This document shows, one piece after another, positions 1 through 13,109 of a stretch of DNA of 64,000 bases. The notes beneath the pieces are model-generated. The model was given only the letters and a program-made list of their open reading frames with translations, ran no database searches and was not told the origin of the DNA. The number at the start of each line of letters is the position of its first letter. Position 1 is the stretch's first letter. Source of the stretch: Vicia villosa (taxonomy: Eukaryota; Streptophyta; Magnoliopsida; Fabales; Fabaceae); NCBI RefSeq assembly GCF_029867415.1, contig NW_026705921.1:293325-357324 (forward strand). Direction: 5' to 3'. The position numbers and the translations under genes were made by a program.

Positions 1-1184
<1,184 letters not shown>

Positions 1185-1204
1185 TCATTATTTTTTACTC
1201 ATTT

Positions 1205-1525
1205 GCAGTTGATTCGAATCAAGTGAAGTGTGTGTTTCGAATCATAGGTCCCGTGATTCAAATCATGTGCAATAATTGTTTCGAATCAATTACTCCAAGA
1301 ACTTTTGAAAAACCAGAAAAGTTTCATGATTCAAATCATGTGCAAGGTATGATTCGAATCAATTGGTCCAGAAACTTTAGAAAAACCTGAAAATTTGAAT
1401 GATTTGAATCATGTGTAAACTCTAATTCGAATCAAATGATTTTTGAAATCTTTTGGAAATCTCTGTTTGATTCGATTCGAATCAAATGTTGTGTAAAAAT
1501 GATTGTTTCAAATCATTACATCAAA
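1205..1525. repeat. Cluster of GATTCGAATC-type palindromes
   Basis: About ten copies or near-copies of GATTCGAATC / GATTCAAATC occur in 320 bp, often followed by ATGTGCAA or AATTGGTCC. Two longer blocks repeat the order palindrome, 'agaacttttgaaaaacc', palindrome. It looks like a degenerate tandem repeat, perhaps from a transposon non-coding region. I cannot assign a family. Confidence 0.65.
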
Positions 1526-2399
1526 TTACATGTTTTTCATGGTTTTAAATTTTTCCTTTCCACCTGATTAGAATTAAACACACAAGGCTTTTATTCCACA
1601 GACTCATATACTTGATTAATAACATTTTGAGCAAATTCGAACATAACCAACTGTTTATGCATGCGAAAAGATGTATGAATCATGTATGTACAATCTATGA
1701 AGGAGACTCAACAAAGGTAAAAAGACGAAAGCGATAGGACAAGCAACAAAATATAACCGTATTAAAATTTTTCCCTTGCATATGATAAGGATGTGCAACA
1801 ACAAATGTCCATAGGAATATATAGGAATATGCAGTTACATTACAAACCCTTTTCACTTATTGAAACACCATGTTGACTTCTAATTGGCCCAAGGTCGACT
1901 TTCATTTGACCTTTTTTATTAAATGAAAGAATGATGAATGACAATGATAATGATAATGAATGAAGTGAATGAAACATGAAAAAGGATAGGGACAAAAATT
2001 GGGGTGTGATAGACGTCACTAACTGCATTAGTGGAAACAGCTGAATAGTGAAATAAAACACATCCGCCAATTGAATTAGGATTGAGGAAGTGGATAAAGT
2101 GTTTTTATGAGAATGTGAATGCTTGCTCGCACTCTTAGTCCACCCAAAGTGTGTCTCTTTCTTCAGTAACTAATAGAACGACAAAGCCTTCTGAGCCGAC
2201 TTTGAAATGATCATGTTCAAGGCCGTCAACATTTCATTTAATTTCATTACCTCTTTCTCTGTTGTTGATGTTTCCATCTTGATAACCACTTCATACTTGT
2301 TTGAGTTCGTCTCTACACCCCCCTCTTTGTTAGATAAAAGCCTAGTAACTTTTGACTCTGATCCCAAAGGTACACTTTTTTAAGTTAGGCCTCATATTG
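1526..2399. other. Non-coding stretch, no gene seen
   Basis: AT-rich DNA with only short open frames (for example at 1840-2070 and 2170-2367, minus strand) that resemble nothing I recognise. The part near 2170-2399 probably belongs to the same decayed Ty3 element as the reverse-transcriptase relic to its right. Confidence 0.5.
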
Positions 2400-2880
2400 T
2401 ATTGCCAACTCTTCAAAATACGCTAGCGATGTGCTTGCCATGTAGTTCTTCTTCGCTGAATTTGACGATCATATCATCAATATAGATTTTTAATGTTTCA
2501 CCTATTTCTTCCATGGACATCTTGTTCATCCTCCTCTGGTATGTTGGCTTTGTATTCTTTAAGTTAAAAGGCATCACGTTGTATTGATAACTAGCTTGCT
2601 AAGTCATGAAGGTTAAAGGGCATTACGTTGTATTGATAATTAACTTGCCAAGTCTTGAAGGATAAAAGGTATCACGTTGTATTGATAATTAGCTTCTTGC
2701 TAAGTCATGAAGGTTGTTTTCTATTTGTCCAACTCATACATGAGCATTTGGTGATAACTGTATTACGCATCCATGAACGGAAAAAATTTGTAGTAGACTA
2801 AATTGCATACGAGGACTTCTGTGTACCTTACTTCATAAACAAAGTTAGCATCAAGCCAGCCTTAGACCATCTACATGGTT
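2400..2880 (-). pseudogene. Ty3/gypsy reverse transcriptase relic
   Basis: Read on the minus strand with several frameshifts and stops, the sequence gives pieces in reverse-transcriptase order. First come a degraded 'FMDA-Y--YHQM' and 'KTTFMT', then 'YQYNVMPFNLKN', 'TYQRRMNKM' and the catalytic-box segment 'YIDDMIVK'. These match the palm region of Ty3/gypsy RT, where the usual forms are FMDAYSGYNQI, MPFGLKNAGATYQR and YIDDMLVKS. The spelling resembles the Tat/Athila branch. Flanking gag, RNase H and integrase were not found. It is a dead fragment. Confidence 0.75.
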
Positions 2881-3807
2881 GCTTCATCTTTTTTAAGGGA
2901 TTGTCGCCTTCTTGTTTCTCAACTTGTGTCATCATTGTGAGGAAGCTCTTCGGTTAAGGTGGTCTCAAACCAGAAGAACCTAAATTGTCATTGCCATGCG
3001 ATCCGATCTACTCAACGACAATGATAGGAGATGGTCTCGAACTGGAAGAATCTAAAGTATTTCAAGAAATAGGATCATAATTCATTTTCTTCGTTTTGGT
3101 GTATCTGCAACATCAATCATGACTTGGATCAGTCAAAATATTCTGTTTAAACAGCTGAGTTTAGGAGGGTTGCATAAAGCTTGTGACTAGTCTTTCTTTC
3201 TTTTTTTCCAAAATGACTAGAAGAGTCTTTGAGAATTTTTAAAACCATTAACATCTTCAGACTTGCATGCAAAGAAAGAATCTATGCTTCATTTCCCTTT
3301 GCATTTCCCATCTCTTTCAGGTTCTAAACAAACCCAAGAGTCTCAGGTTCTAAACAAACCTGAGAGTTTCAGGTTCTAAACAAACCCAAGAGTCCAAACT
3401 AGTTTTTTTTTGTGTGCTGGTAACCATAAAACTTCGCTGCAGTTAATATTTGATTATTTTTTCAACGAACTCTTTCTATTCATGGTTATAATACCTTCAT
3501 TTTGAGTTTCGCCTTCATGTGACTATAACAGCTAACATCTCCTTTGTATAGTCTAATCTATCAGTTAAAAAATTCTTCTTTTTTTACCAAGACAGTAACA
3601 GAAGTTCACACCTCTAGTTCTTCCCTATCCTCCGTATCCGAGCAATAGAATGGAATCGGTGATTATTATTGGTTAAAATATGATTGATATATACATCATT
3701 GACTTCATATTCTAAAACAATTGTGTATGAATACTTCGATACAAACTACGACGAAAACAAGACAATACACAGTGATTTTATATTTGATGGTAGCAGAGTT
3801 CACCATG
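2881..3807. other. Non-coding region with a 26-bp triplicated repeat
   Basis: No gene is visible. At 3318-3395 a 26-bp unit beginning CAGGTTCTAAACAAACC is present three times in tandem with one or two changes. The part nearest 3807 is presumably the PPH 3' UTR. I see no clear poly(A) signal that I would defend. Confidence 0.6.
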
Positions 3808-6646
3808 TCATTGAGATTCAGCTACCAACTTCCTGAACTTTGAGTAGTATTTGATGTAAGATCTTATCCTCTCCCAAAGTGAGATACTAGAAACAAAATA
3901 CCTGACCTTTACTGATTTTTTGGAACCTTTTCTCGGAAATTCTAACTCCCTTTCAATAGTGTGATTCATAGTTTCTATGTCTTCAAGCAGAGGTAATGAG
4001 ACAGAGCCCTCAGACTCTAGGTTTTTTATCCATCCGCGAAGTAAGAAATTTATGACCTGTAAACAAGTAAATGGTTCATGAGCTTTAGTTAAGTCGAATC
4101 AATTGAGCTAATAGTTAGGAATTACATACCTCAGGGACCTCATCGTGAGGGCAGTGACCTGCAGGGCTGATTTGATAATACGGAGCTTCAGGAACTTGCC
4201 TTTTAACCTGAAGTCCCCACAGCGGCGTCACCCATGGATCTTCTTTTCCGTACATGAGGCAAATTGGCACCTTGTTTTCTCGACATCTAAAACACAGACA
4301 ACATGAAAACGCTTAACTTTTGTGTTCAAGCATATCTAATACTAATTAATTACGAGATATAGCTGTGTCTACCTGGATAATGTATCGCTGAAGGATAATT
4401 CTCCTTGAGGAGCAAACATAATTGAAGCAAACGATGCTGCAGCAGCCGGATGCCTAGTGGTTTCGATTATACGTGAAAAAACGTTATCCACGTTTATTGA
4501 ATGATCTGCATAAACCTGATTAAGTACGTCCGCAATACTTTTCGGATCACTAATTTTCTCCCACCTAAAGGAAACAAATTAATCAGAATCAGTTAGTCCA
4601 TTAAGCAGAGTAACATTCATAATATCATTCGGAGATGAACGAACGAATGAATACGTAGGTGACAAACCAAAAATTGAAAGCATGTCAGGATTAGAGATAG
4701 AAACGAAGGCGATCTTACAATAACTCGGTAAGTTTCTTGATATTTGAAGGTAGAGGGAACGTTCCAGCCCATGGAAATATTTTGGCAAGTCCGGGAGATT
4801 TTATTGGATTTGGCAGAAACCCCCAAAAAGGTGTTGCATTGAGCAATGTTACACCTTTCACTAAATGAGGATAGCATGCGGCAAAATATAAAGCAACGTA
4901 TCCTCCAAGCGAGTTTCCTACAAGATAGACCGGTTCACCGATGACCTGTAACGAATCAATTTGTATAATGATATTAGGAACAAAAATAGAGATAAGAAAC
5001 ACCCTCAACAACTATTATTGCAGAAAAATTCTGTAATATTACAGATTCGATCAAACATTAGAAGTATAGGAAGCATTAAAATGCTAGTGATAGTAGAAAG
5101 CTTTATTGATGGTAGCTGTGAATGAGAGGAACTACATTAATAAAATAGTTGCCAAGAGTCCAATCATGAACTAAGTGAATTGAATTAAATTAACTTACCA
5201 ATTTTTTCAACTACATGCCATCATGAATTTGGAAAAAACAGATAACAAGGTATAAATTTCTAATAACTATGGGCCTGTTTGGATAAACAGCTTATTTAAA
5301 TAAGCACTTATGAATAAGCTTGCATAAGCTATTTTTATAACGAAAAATAAAATAAATTAAAATTGTCTTGATCAATGTTCTGTTATTTTCGTATGTTATA
5401 TTGGAGAACTTATAAAAATAAACTCAAAAAAGTTTAAGAAAAATGTAATAAGTTGTTTTGAGAAGGACATATAGACTACTGTCACAAAACTTCTGCCAGT
5501 AGATAACCTCCAATAAGCCAATCCAAACAGGCCCTTAAGTGTTTGTCTCTACTGATTTATTTGAGCTTCTCTACTAACACGCATTTGTGAGACTGATTGG
5601 GAGAGTATATTGAAAGAGCTTTTGGCAAGTCCATAAGTTATTTTCAGCTTATTTTCATAAACTCACTAGGATAGCATATGAAAAAATGCTTATAACTTAT
5701 ATGAAAACAGTTTGACTTTATTTTATCTTTTATTATAGAAATAGCTTATATACATAAGCACTTATATGATAAGCTCACTTAATTAAGATATTAATCCAAA
5801 TAGCACCTAAACCAATGAATAACATAACTTAGGAAATCGTTAGAAAAAGTTTAAAGCCGCATAGAAATAATCAAATTTTCCACAAACATTTTATAAATGA
5901 AATGGCTAAAAGTTTGGTGCTAACAAACAGTGTAACTCATTTACCTCTTCAATGAAGTACCGAACTTGATCTTGCCATAAATCAACCGAATACACAAGCT
6001 CAGTCGCCCAAGGTTCGGTTTCATCTCCAAAACCCCAAGAAGAAACATTTCCACTTGATGTAACCCCTCCTTCCCTAGACAAAGTAGGATCTTCAAAAGG
6101 CAAAGACATTCCCTGTCCTAGAAAATCCAACGCCCAAACTCGAAAATCACGGCCTAAATCCATCAACTGCTTCTCATAATGAAACGAACCAACACCAAAA
6201 CCCGGCAAAAAAAGCACATTCGGAGAATCCACATTTTCACACCCAGCTTTCTCATAGTGTACATTCAACTTAGGTTTCCATCCCTTAAAACAACTACTTA
6301 TTACCGCACCAGAATCCCCGTTTAACTCGTCAGGCAAACCAGGAATCAAAACCTTGGAAGGAGATTCATCTACCCCTACAATATCTCTTGCTTCTTCTTC
6401 ATTAATCACATAATCACCATACCTTCCACTATTAACCTTGAATTTGAGTCTTTTGGAGCATTCAAAACCACTTTTTTGACCCTTTTCAGAAAATCTCACT
6501 GACCCAAATTTGAAAACATTATTGGTAAAACAAACTCCATGTTTTCTATTATAAGAAACCTTTGATTGAGATGATGAATTCACTGATTTTGTCTTTGTGT
6601 TCACAGCTTGATAACATGGTGCAGAACCATATGAAAGAGTTTCCAT
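3808..6646 (-). CDS. PPH: Pheophytinase, chloroplastic (alpha/beta hydrolase), five coding exons
   Basis: PPH removes the phytol tail from pheophytin in the chloroplast during chlorophyll breakdown. Coding exons (minus): 6646-5945, 4945-4719, 4564-4373, 4286-4130, 4056-3808. All junctions are GT-AG and phases agree, giving 508 residues without a stop; Arabidopsis PPH is about 480. The N-terminus (about 1-55) is Ser/Lys-rich with few acidic residues, as in a chloroplast transit peptide. The nucleophile elbow GNSLGG puts the catalytic Ser at 246. It is followed by the family signature 'TPFWGFLPNPIKSP' and 'FPWAGTFPLP'. Likely Asp390 lies in 'YGKEDPW' and His418 in 'SPAGHCPHDE'. The C-terminus has 'FLLRGWIKNLESEGSVSLPL', as in PPH. 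Intron 1 is about 1 kb and holds MITEs. The start is the first ATG after a probable 5' UTR intron. Annotation is by recognised motifs, not by search. Confidence 0.95.
5271..5534. mobile_element. 264-bp MITE in PPH intron 1
   Basis: Perfect 14-bp terminal inverted repeats GGGCCTGTTTGGAT / ATCCAAACAGGCCC bound an AT-rich, AAGCTTATT-rich interior, and similarity extends further inward (GCTTATT on both sides). No coding capacity. The target-site duplication is ambiguous (short TA/TTA-like), so the superfamily is left open. It lies between PPH exons 1 and 2 and does not touch splice sites. Confidence 0.85.
5570..5812. mobile_element. Second, degenerate MITE-like segment in PPH intron 1
   Basis: The segment repeats the CTTATTTTCATAA / CTTATATACATAAGCACTTAT vocabulary of the neighbouring MITE but lacks clean terminal repeats. 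It is probably an older relative whose ends have decayed. Confidence 0.45.
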
Positions 6647-6656
6647 ATTCTAGAAT

Positions 6657-6941
6657 CTGTAATCTACAAAAAAACTATTCAGTACACTATAAATTCAACT
6701 TGATTTTCACAAAAACTTGAAAAAGAATAGTCAAAAAAACCAAAATTGAAGTCAAAATTGAATCTATGAAGCAGAAAACATAAGCAATTAATAAGAATTT
6801 AGAACAAATCAAATATAGGGTTTTCAATTTTCATACACAAATAAATGAAATTAGAAAGATTAGTTTTTTCAGGCTTTAATTAAACAAAACAAAGTAATAA
6901 TTATTAAACATTAAACATGGACATGATTATGAGAACTTTAC
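6657..6941 (-). other. Probable 5' UTR intron of PPH
   Basis: Reading the minus strand, AAG|GTAAAG at 6942/6941 and a TTACAG acceptor at 6658-6657 would remove 285 bases between a leader exon and the start codon at 6646-6644. The acceptor is 10 bases upstream of the ATG. Upstream, 'ATATATTAG' near 7117-7127 could be a TATA box. All are inferences needing transcript data. Confidence 0.5.
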
Positions 6942-6999
6942 CTTAAATTTGATGAGAGAAGAAGTATGAGAATCTATGGATATACAAGATTGTTGTATA

Positions 7000-8639
7000 T
7001 GTTAGTGTTTTTTATGTTAGGTTGTAGATTCACATAGGGATATAGTTTGGTTTGGACTTTAGAGTTTAGAGTTGCTTGGAAGATTCTACTTCCTCTATGA
7101 GCCATGAAAAAAGTCTAATATATTTGTATGGGTTTAATTTGTATGTATTATTACTTTATATTCTTTTTTGTGTGTAAAAGAGGGAAAATAAAATACAAAT
7201 TATATAATGTAGTGATTATTAAGTATTAGTTTAAATAATTATTTTATTTTAATATAATAAATTTATAAAATTATTTTAAAAATAGTTTACACACAACTAT
7301 AATTAAAATATAAAAATATTAATTTAAAACAAATCGTTCCTGAGTTAAATTAAGAATTTTTTTAATAGCTATTAACACTTAAGTAGAGTTAAAGACTTTG
7401 TGAAAGATTTATGATCGAAACCTTGGAATATCATGTTGGATTCTTGATACGTTGTTGCAAGTCTCTGATGCAACGGGGTACGGAAGTGGACTTGCAAAAT
7501 TAACACTATAATACTCATGTCAGTAAACGAGTTTAAAAAGAGAGTAGAGGGAAGTATGAAAATTGTGTGTTTGTGTGTATCTTAGGTCTTATGCGCGTGG
7601 AAGTATTTATACCTCTGAATTGAGTAGTCATTGGGCTTTTGTGAGAGTTGAAGTGCATTTCCCCATATTAGATCTTTGACCGGCCAAATTTTTTTTCTCA
7701 AAGGCTTGTTGTGAAGTGTTGAATGGAAAATTTTCAAGAATCCATGTCACCCTTACAATATTAGATTGGTTGTGGGCGAGGATTGATATGTCCGACCGAT
7801 GGCGAGTGGGAAACAGACGCATTAAATGTCTTTCTTATCACTAGAATGTTTCGCGTAAATTTTAAATATATGGTTCAGGGCTAGCTGGTTAGGGTGTGAC
7901 GTTTCCCCATAAGGTGCTTAAGTGCACTTGAGTGTTGTGGCATTTTTGAGGTGTGATCTCACTGTTGATTTTTGTCTTCTCATTTCATTTCCATCAGGAT
8001 TGGTGCCTGCTTAATTCATCCTAAATAGAAGCCACTTAAATTTTTGAATATACTTTGGTTCTCGTTACTTATTGAAGCATATTTGACTCTTTAGAAACCA
8101 TCTTTTATTTTAGTAATCATTGATCACGGTGCCCCTCTCTCCAGTGGAGCATTGTGTCCTTTGAGTCTTCATTAATCCTTCGTTCTGCTCTACTTGCTCT
8201 CACCTTTTTTATCCACATTTCCTTCCAAGTACCATTTTCATCCTTTAATTCCTATTTAATAGTTTCTATTCTTTTATCTTTGCAATTATCCATGTGAATG
8301 ATCAACCTACTAATTCGAGAAGTAGCTATGTCAATAATGATTTTTTTCATCTGAGGGAGTAGAAACCATAAATGACTCAAATACTACTTCTCGGGTGTTT
8401 ATTCGCCCTGATTCGGGTTCAGTGATTATCTCTGATGACTCTAAGATTGATAGTGTTTCTAGTAAATTCATTTTTTGGGGAATATTTCTCTGACAATATT
8501 CAAGCAACAAATGGTTGGTGATGCCGAGATTAGGCATCAAACTTAATTACTTATATGTCGAGTGTGGTTGGTTCGCATTGCCCGCTGACCGGAGATCAGG
8601 AAGGTCTTTCATCACAGGAGTCGTTGATGGGAATCAATA
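7000..8639. other. Region without a clear gene; retroelement-like debris
   Basis: 7140-7390 is very AT-rich and featureless. From about 7430 the composition shifts. A stretch around 7560-7640 ('gtatttataCCTCTGAATTGAG') resembles the TATA and leader part of an LTR, and the region leads into the gag-like pseudogene on the plus strand. LTR boundaries could not be fixed by eye. Short open frames at 7628-7822 and 8331-8540 (minus) have no recognisable content. Confidence 0.4.
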
Positions 8640-10600
8640 TCACTAAGTGCTCTGCGGATTGTTAAGCACTATATTTATTTTTTATAGTGAAGCCAAAGTT
8701 GAGAATGCTCTTATAGAAGTAGGTTCTCCCCATGACTAGGCGGTCATTCCGATTCTAATAAGAGGATCTATAGTCATTTTGATGGATGTTCCATCCCTTT
8801 TATAAGTGTGTGTTCACTCAACTAAATTTCTGAATGCCTTTTAATGAATTTAAAGTAGGAGTGCTTACACATTTGAAGGTTGTTCCCTCTCAACTGCACC
8901 CCCATGCCTGGGATTTTGTAAAGTTAATCCAATTTTTGTGCAAATAGTGATATTAGAAGACATCCTTAAACCTTTTCTTCCTTTTTTTAGCGTGTAGTGT
9001 ACCTCTATGGATAAGTTTTGAAATCAGACTCTAATTTCTCTAAGGCAAGAGGTCAAACAGTTTATTGATTATTCCAAGAACTGGCTAGATTTCAAATATC
9101 ATTTCTTCTTGGTGCACCCTCAAAACTCGGAGGCACGCCATGTATTCTCTAGGATCCTCGGGGATGGGTCTATGATGCCTAATTTCTCTCGAGTGGCAAA
9201 ATCTAAAGTTGGCGACCGAATTCAAAAAAACTAGCCTTGGTCTCACTTCGACTAGGATCCCAAACCTACGCCATTTCTTGGATTCTATGGCCCTATAAGA
9301 GATATTAATGAAGGAAAAGTTGTTGGTTTTCTAGGAGAGTCTAGGCTATGAGGAAGGGACCAACCCCTCAGAGAGGCTCTTAATGCATAAGAAGTGGTTA
9401 ATTAACACCCAAATTATAGTAGATGTTGTTGATACTAATAAGAGAGAACTCTTTGTTGAGGAGAGAAAATCGACATTGATTTGTATTTTCTTTTTGAATT
9501 ATTTAATCAATTCATACTAACTGCAATGAAAAGCCTTTTTTATAAGTAGAAACTTATAGGTAACAATGCGACAACCTCTACTACTTTTACTACTCCTATG
9601 GAGGATCTGCAGAAGAATCTTATGGGTAACATTAGGGCAACTGCGAATAAACTTTTCACGTCTCTTTCTAGTCGGGGCCATACTTCTTATATTAGATCGG
9701 ATAAAGGGTCATACGATCGGGCTTTTAATTCTCCTAACGATGCAAAAAGAGGTATGGATTTAGACGTTTCCCAAGGGGAAAGACCGGGTTAGAGGCTCAG
9801 GTTATCCCACCCTTCTAACACATGACCCGTTGCTCTTGACACTGAGATTTTGCATACTTTATTCAATTTTCCATATGTCCTTCAATCTCCTATACGCCAA
9901 ACTATATAGGAGGCATGGGCTTGTATCCTTGAGTAGGGCCTTACTTTCCTCCAGAATCTTCATGTTGTTGAGAATATGAAATTGATTTCAGAGGCCGTCT
10001 TCCATATGTTCTACAACGCTTCTTTGATGAACATGGAGGCTACAGGTCGAGGGGATGTTCTTACTCCAGGTATTCCCACTAAGGAGAAAGATATATATGG
10101 AAGAGGAAGTATGGTGTATCCGTCTATGATCGATCTCAGCTCGAAGAGAAGTTATTTGGCCTTTAGAAAGAGATGGTTAGGCTCTCTGGCCTTTAGAAAA
10201 AGGTGGACACCCACTACTCACCCTCCACTCTAGCTGCTAGGGTGTCCTAGTTACGGGCATCTTTATAGGTCAAAGATAAGGATCTTAAGCAATTGAAGGC
10301 CTCTTTAGCGACCTTGACCTATCAAATGACTTTGAGTGAAGATGCCCTAAAAAAAGGAGAAGGACTCACATACCAAGGAGAGGAAGATTCATACTGAAAA
10401 TTTGACGATGTTGCAGAACATAGTCAATGAATTTATTGATGAGGGTCTTAAGACCATCTCTGATGCATTTAAAGACGCAGTCGATCAGGTAAAGTTGTTG
10501 TGTCCAGGTACCTAGGTTCCTCAATCGTAGTTGAACCTAGAGAAAATGGTGTGGGATGAAGCCATTGTATGAGACAACGAATACCCCCAAATGAGGCCCT
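8640..10600 (+). pseudogene. Decayed plant transposon gag-like gene
   Basis: With frameshifts and stops, the plus strand yields segments in an order I know from a plant transposon-associated protein family usually annotated 'hypothetical' or 'gag-like'. First comes 'PFNEFKVGVL' with 'VPSQLHPHAWDFVKL' near 8839-8945. Then comes 'KNWLDFKYHFFLV' near 9077-9115. Later there is a helical C-terminus, 'FIDEGLKTISDAFKDAVDQV', near 10431-10490. Two overlapping open frames at 9566-9792 and one at 9976-10233 are fragments of it. No catalytic domain is visible. Family identity is from memory of typical spellings and is moderate. Confidence 0.5.
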
Positions 10601-11727
10601 AATGTATAATATTTTTCTTTTTTCTGGTCTGATTACCTTTGTTGCTCCTTCATGATTTATAATGGTTTCTCCTTGATTTATTTTTTTAATTACTCGTTCG
10701 ACCTCAGATTCAAATTTGTTTGGGTTTAATTTGCTCTTTGCTTCCTCCTTGTCGAGAGTAAGGATAGCTTGCTATATTTTAGTTCACAGTCCTACTTGTT
10801 GGAAACCAACATTATCTTTTAGCGTTTTGTCATTACATATCCAACTTGTTCGGAAATGGCTTAATTCTTACTTGTCTCGTTTATCAAGAGGTGGTGCAAG
10901 TCTTACTAATCTTGTTTATTGGAAACTAGCATAATTCTTCAGCGTCACTTGGGACCGTCCTCGACCAAGAGTTGGATCCCAATTCCTGTCCATATTTGAG
11001 CCTGGTTCGAGGTTGTTGTCCTGGGGCTCCACTGCCCATGCTCGTGAAGTGGCTAGTTTCTGGGGGGTGCACCAGCTACGACTTAATGCACTTTATTTTT
11101 TGACCCTCCTTTTAAAAGAAATGGGACAATTTCCACCATTTTGACAGAGATTTTAATGTTATTCATATTAGATTCAAAATTCGAATGTCTTTCCTAAAAT
11201 ACTTAGCCTAAATATTAGACAACTTCTCAGAAGTATAGCGATTAAACATACGCTCCTCGTTTTTCTATCTATTTGTTATGTGATTGACTTCGGTGAGTTT
11301 GTTCTCTCGTGCTGATGAGTGGTAAGACTGACATATGCCTGACAAATTTGACCTCTCATGTTAACCTGCACTATGTGTCAGTATTCTCGCATCCCCTGCC
11401 CTCTTGAGGCACGCCGACTATCGAGATTTCTATTGTTGCTGAAGTCATGATTTCGAAGACGTCGCATCAAGGATTTCATCGATCCTTTCATGATATTAAA
11501 GTCCTCGACTTCATTTCACACTCTGTTTAGGAAGATCAGAGGAAATTCAGGTGCAAAAACTTCTTCTTGTGCGGTGATCTCTTTTGACTTCATTGGTGAT
11601 AGAAATTTGAACGGGCGTTTGGTTCTAAAGATACAAAGAGCTTTAAATAAAATTCGAGCTTTAAATAAAATTCATTCTCCGTTATCTTAGTGTTTCGTTA
11701 CAGTGAATTGACTTTTGCATCAAACAA
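10601..11727. other. Non-coding region, no gene seen
   Basis: Downstream of the gag-like relic. Open frames at 10716-10934 and 11490-11690 are short and unrecognised. The text shows no clear repeat structure, though GC-richer patches suggest it is still transposon-derived. Confidence 0.45.
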
Positions 11728-11871
11728 ACTATAATCGTGAAAATTCATGAGAATTAATAGTCGATTCCCATAGACGACACCACTATACTTTTGATTAAAT
11801 TTTAGTTTTTAAAAAAATTAACTTTTATATACTTTTGATTAAAATTTAGTTTTTAAAAAAATTAACTTTTA
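11728..11871. repeat. Primer-site-like motif and 44-bp tandem duplication
   Basis: 'GATTCCCATAGACGACACC' at about 11763-11781 reads on the minus strand as TGTCGTCTATGGGAATC. It resembles the primer-binding sites next to other minus-strand elements in this window (19510, 20715, 28560). Directly after it a 44-bp AT-rich unit starting TATACTTTTGATT is present twice (11784 and 11828). Confidence 0.5.
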
Positions 11872-13109
11872 TATTTTAGATAAATTCCAATTTTCAAAAT
11901 TAAGTCATGTTTGGCTTCTAAACTAAGAAAACATCAATAAACTAGTTTTGTCATCATATTCATAACTATCATATTGCACCGTGAAAAAATTCCACGGAAC
12001 CGAAGTCTCAACCTAACCAACCGCCACCGTCCACCAGCCTTCCAGACTTGCCATACATTTGTTTTGCTCTACAGTATACACGTGTCCAATATATTCGGTA
12101 ACTACACCTGTTTTTCAAAATAGCATAAAAAGTTTGTGGTCCATTTTCAATCTACTTTGAAGCAAAACGTTGTAGAAAATTAAACTCAACATGTTCTCTG
12201 AATTGCCTAAATATTAACAGCAATATACATAATTTTTATACACCAATAAAATAATTGAGTTTTGGCTGTGTTTGAAAGGGTGGAAGAGAAAATTGAAGGG
12301 TGTGCAAGAAAACAAAGATGACTTGTCGTAAATAACTTGTCTTTAGGCTGCATGCATATATGGTGAGACACGTTGGTTATTTGTATCATTCTATTTTATT
12401 GAGGAGCTGCGTTCAGCTTCAAAACGACAAGACAACATGTGAAATGCACCAAATTTGTAGTCTTAACGGGTCCCATGGATCGACACAATGTGTACTGAAT
12501 CAAGGATCTGCGGTGTTCCATGATGATACATAAAAAAGTCACACATTATTTGAGAAACAAGAATGATTTATATCTAAGTATCTTTTATATTTAACGTTTA
12601 TATTGATTTCTCAACCAATCCCATACCCTTCTCACGCACCATCAAATTATTTTTTTTACTGTCGTACTTTCGTTGATGTATTTTTGAAAGCACTCATTTT
12701 TTTTTGTTAAAGATTGTTATGCATCTACGTAAGTCCTACGCATGTGCATCTACGAAAAGATTTTGGTGTTATATTTCGCGCCAGACCTTTCCTCTCGCTC
12801 ATTCTTCACATTTTTTAAATAGGGGTTACTCCCTCTATTTATAGATTTAGGTTAACTTGCTCTCTAAGCCAATGCCCAAAGCTAATACCTATTTTGGAAT
12901 TAAATCGAATCTAATCTATTTAGACCTAAATCAAATCTATCTCATTTAGATCTAAATCAAATCTGTGTGTAACAAATTTTTTCCACACTTCTGAATCAAA
13001 TCAAATCTTTTTGACACAAGAAATTACAATTTAATTAACACGTATGACATATAAATAGAGGGTTACAAAAATGAAATATCCTATTTGTTATACTTACACT
13101 TGAATTTTG
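11872..13109. other. AT-rich intergenic DNA, nothing recognised
   Basis: No open frame of note, no clear inverted or direct repeats except simple AT runs and a 'GATTTAGATCTAAATCAAATC'-like reiteration near 12900-12965. It precedes the resistance-gene relic. Confidence 0.5.

Noticed and set aside
3318..3395. Evenly spaced short repeats resembling a CRISPR
   Set aside because: Simple 26-bp tandem triplication without spacers, in a plant nuclear genome.
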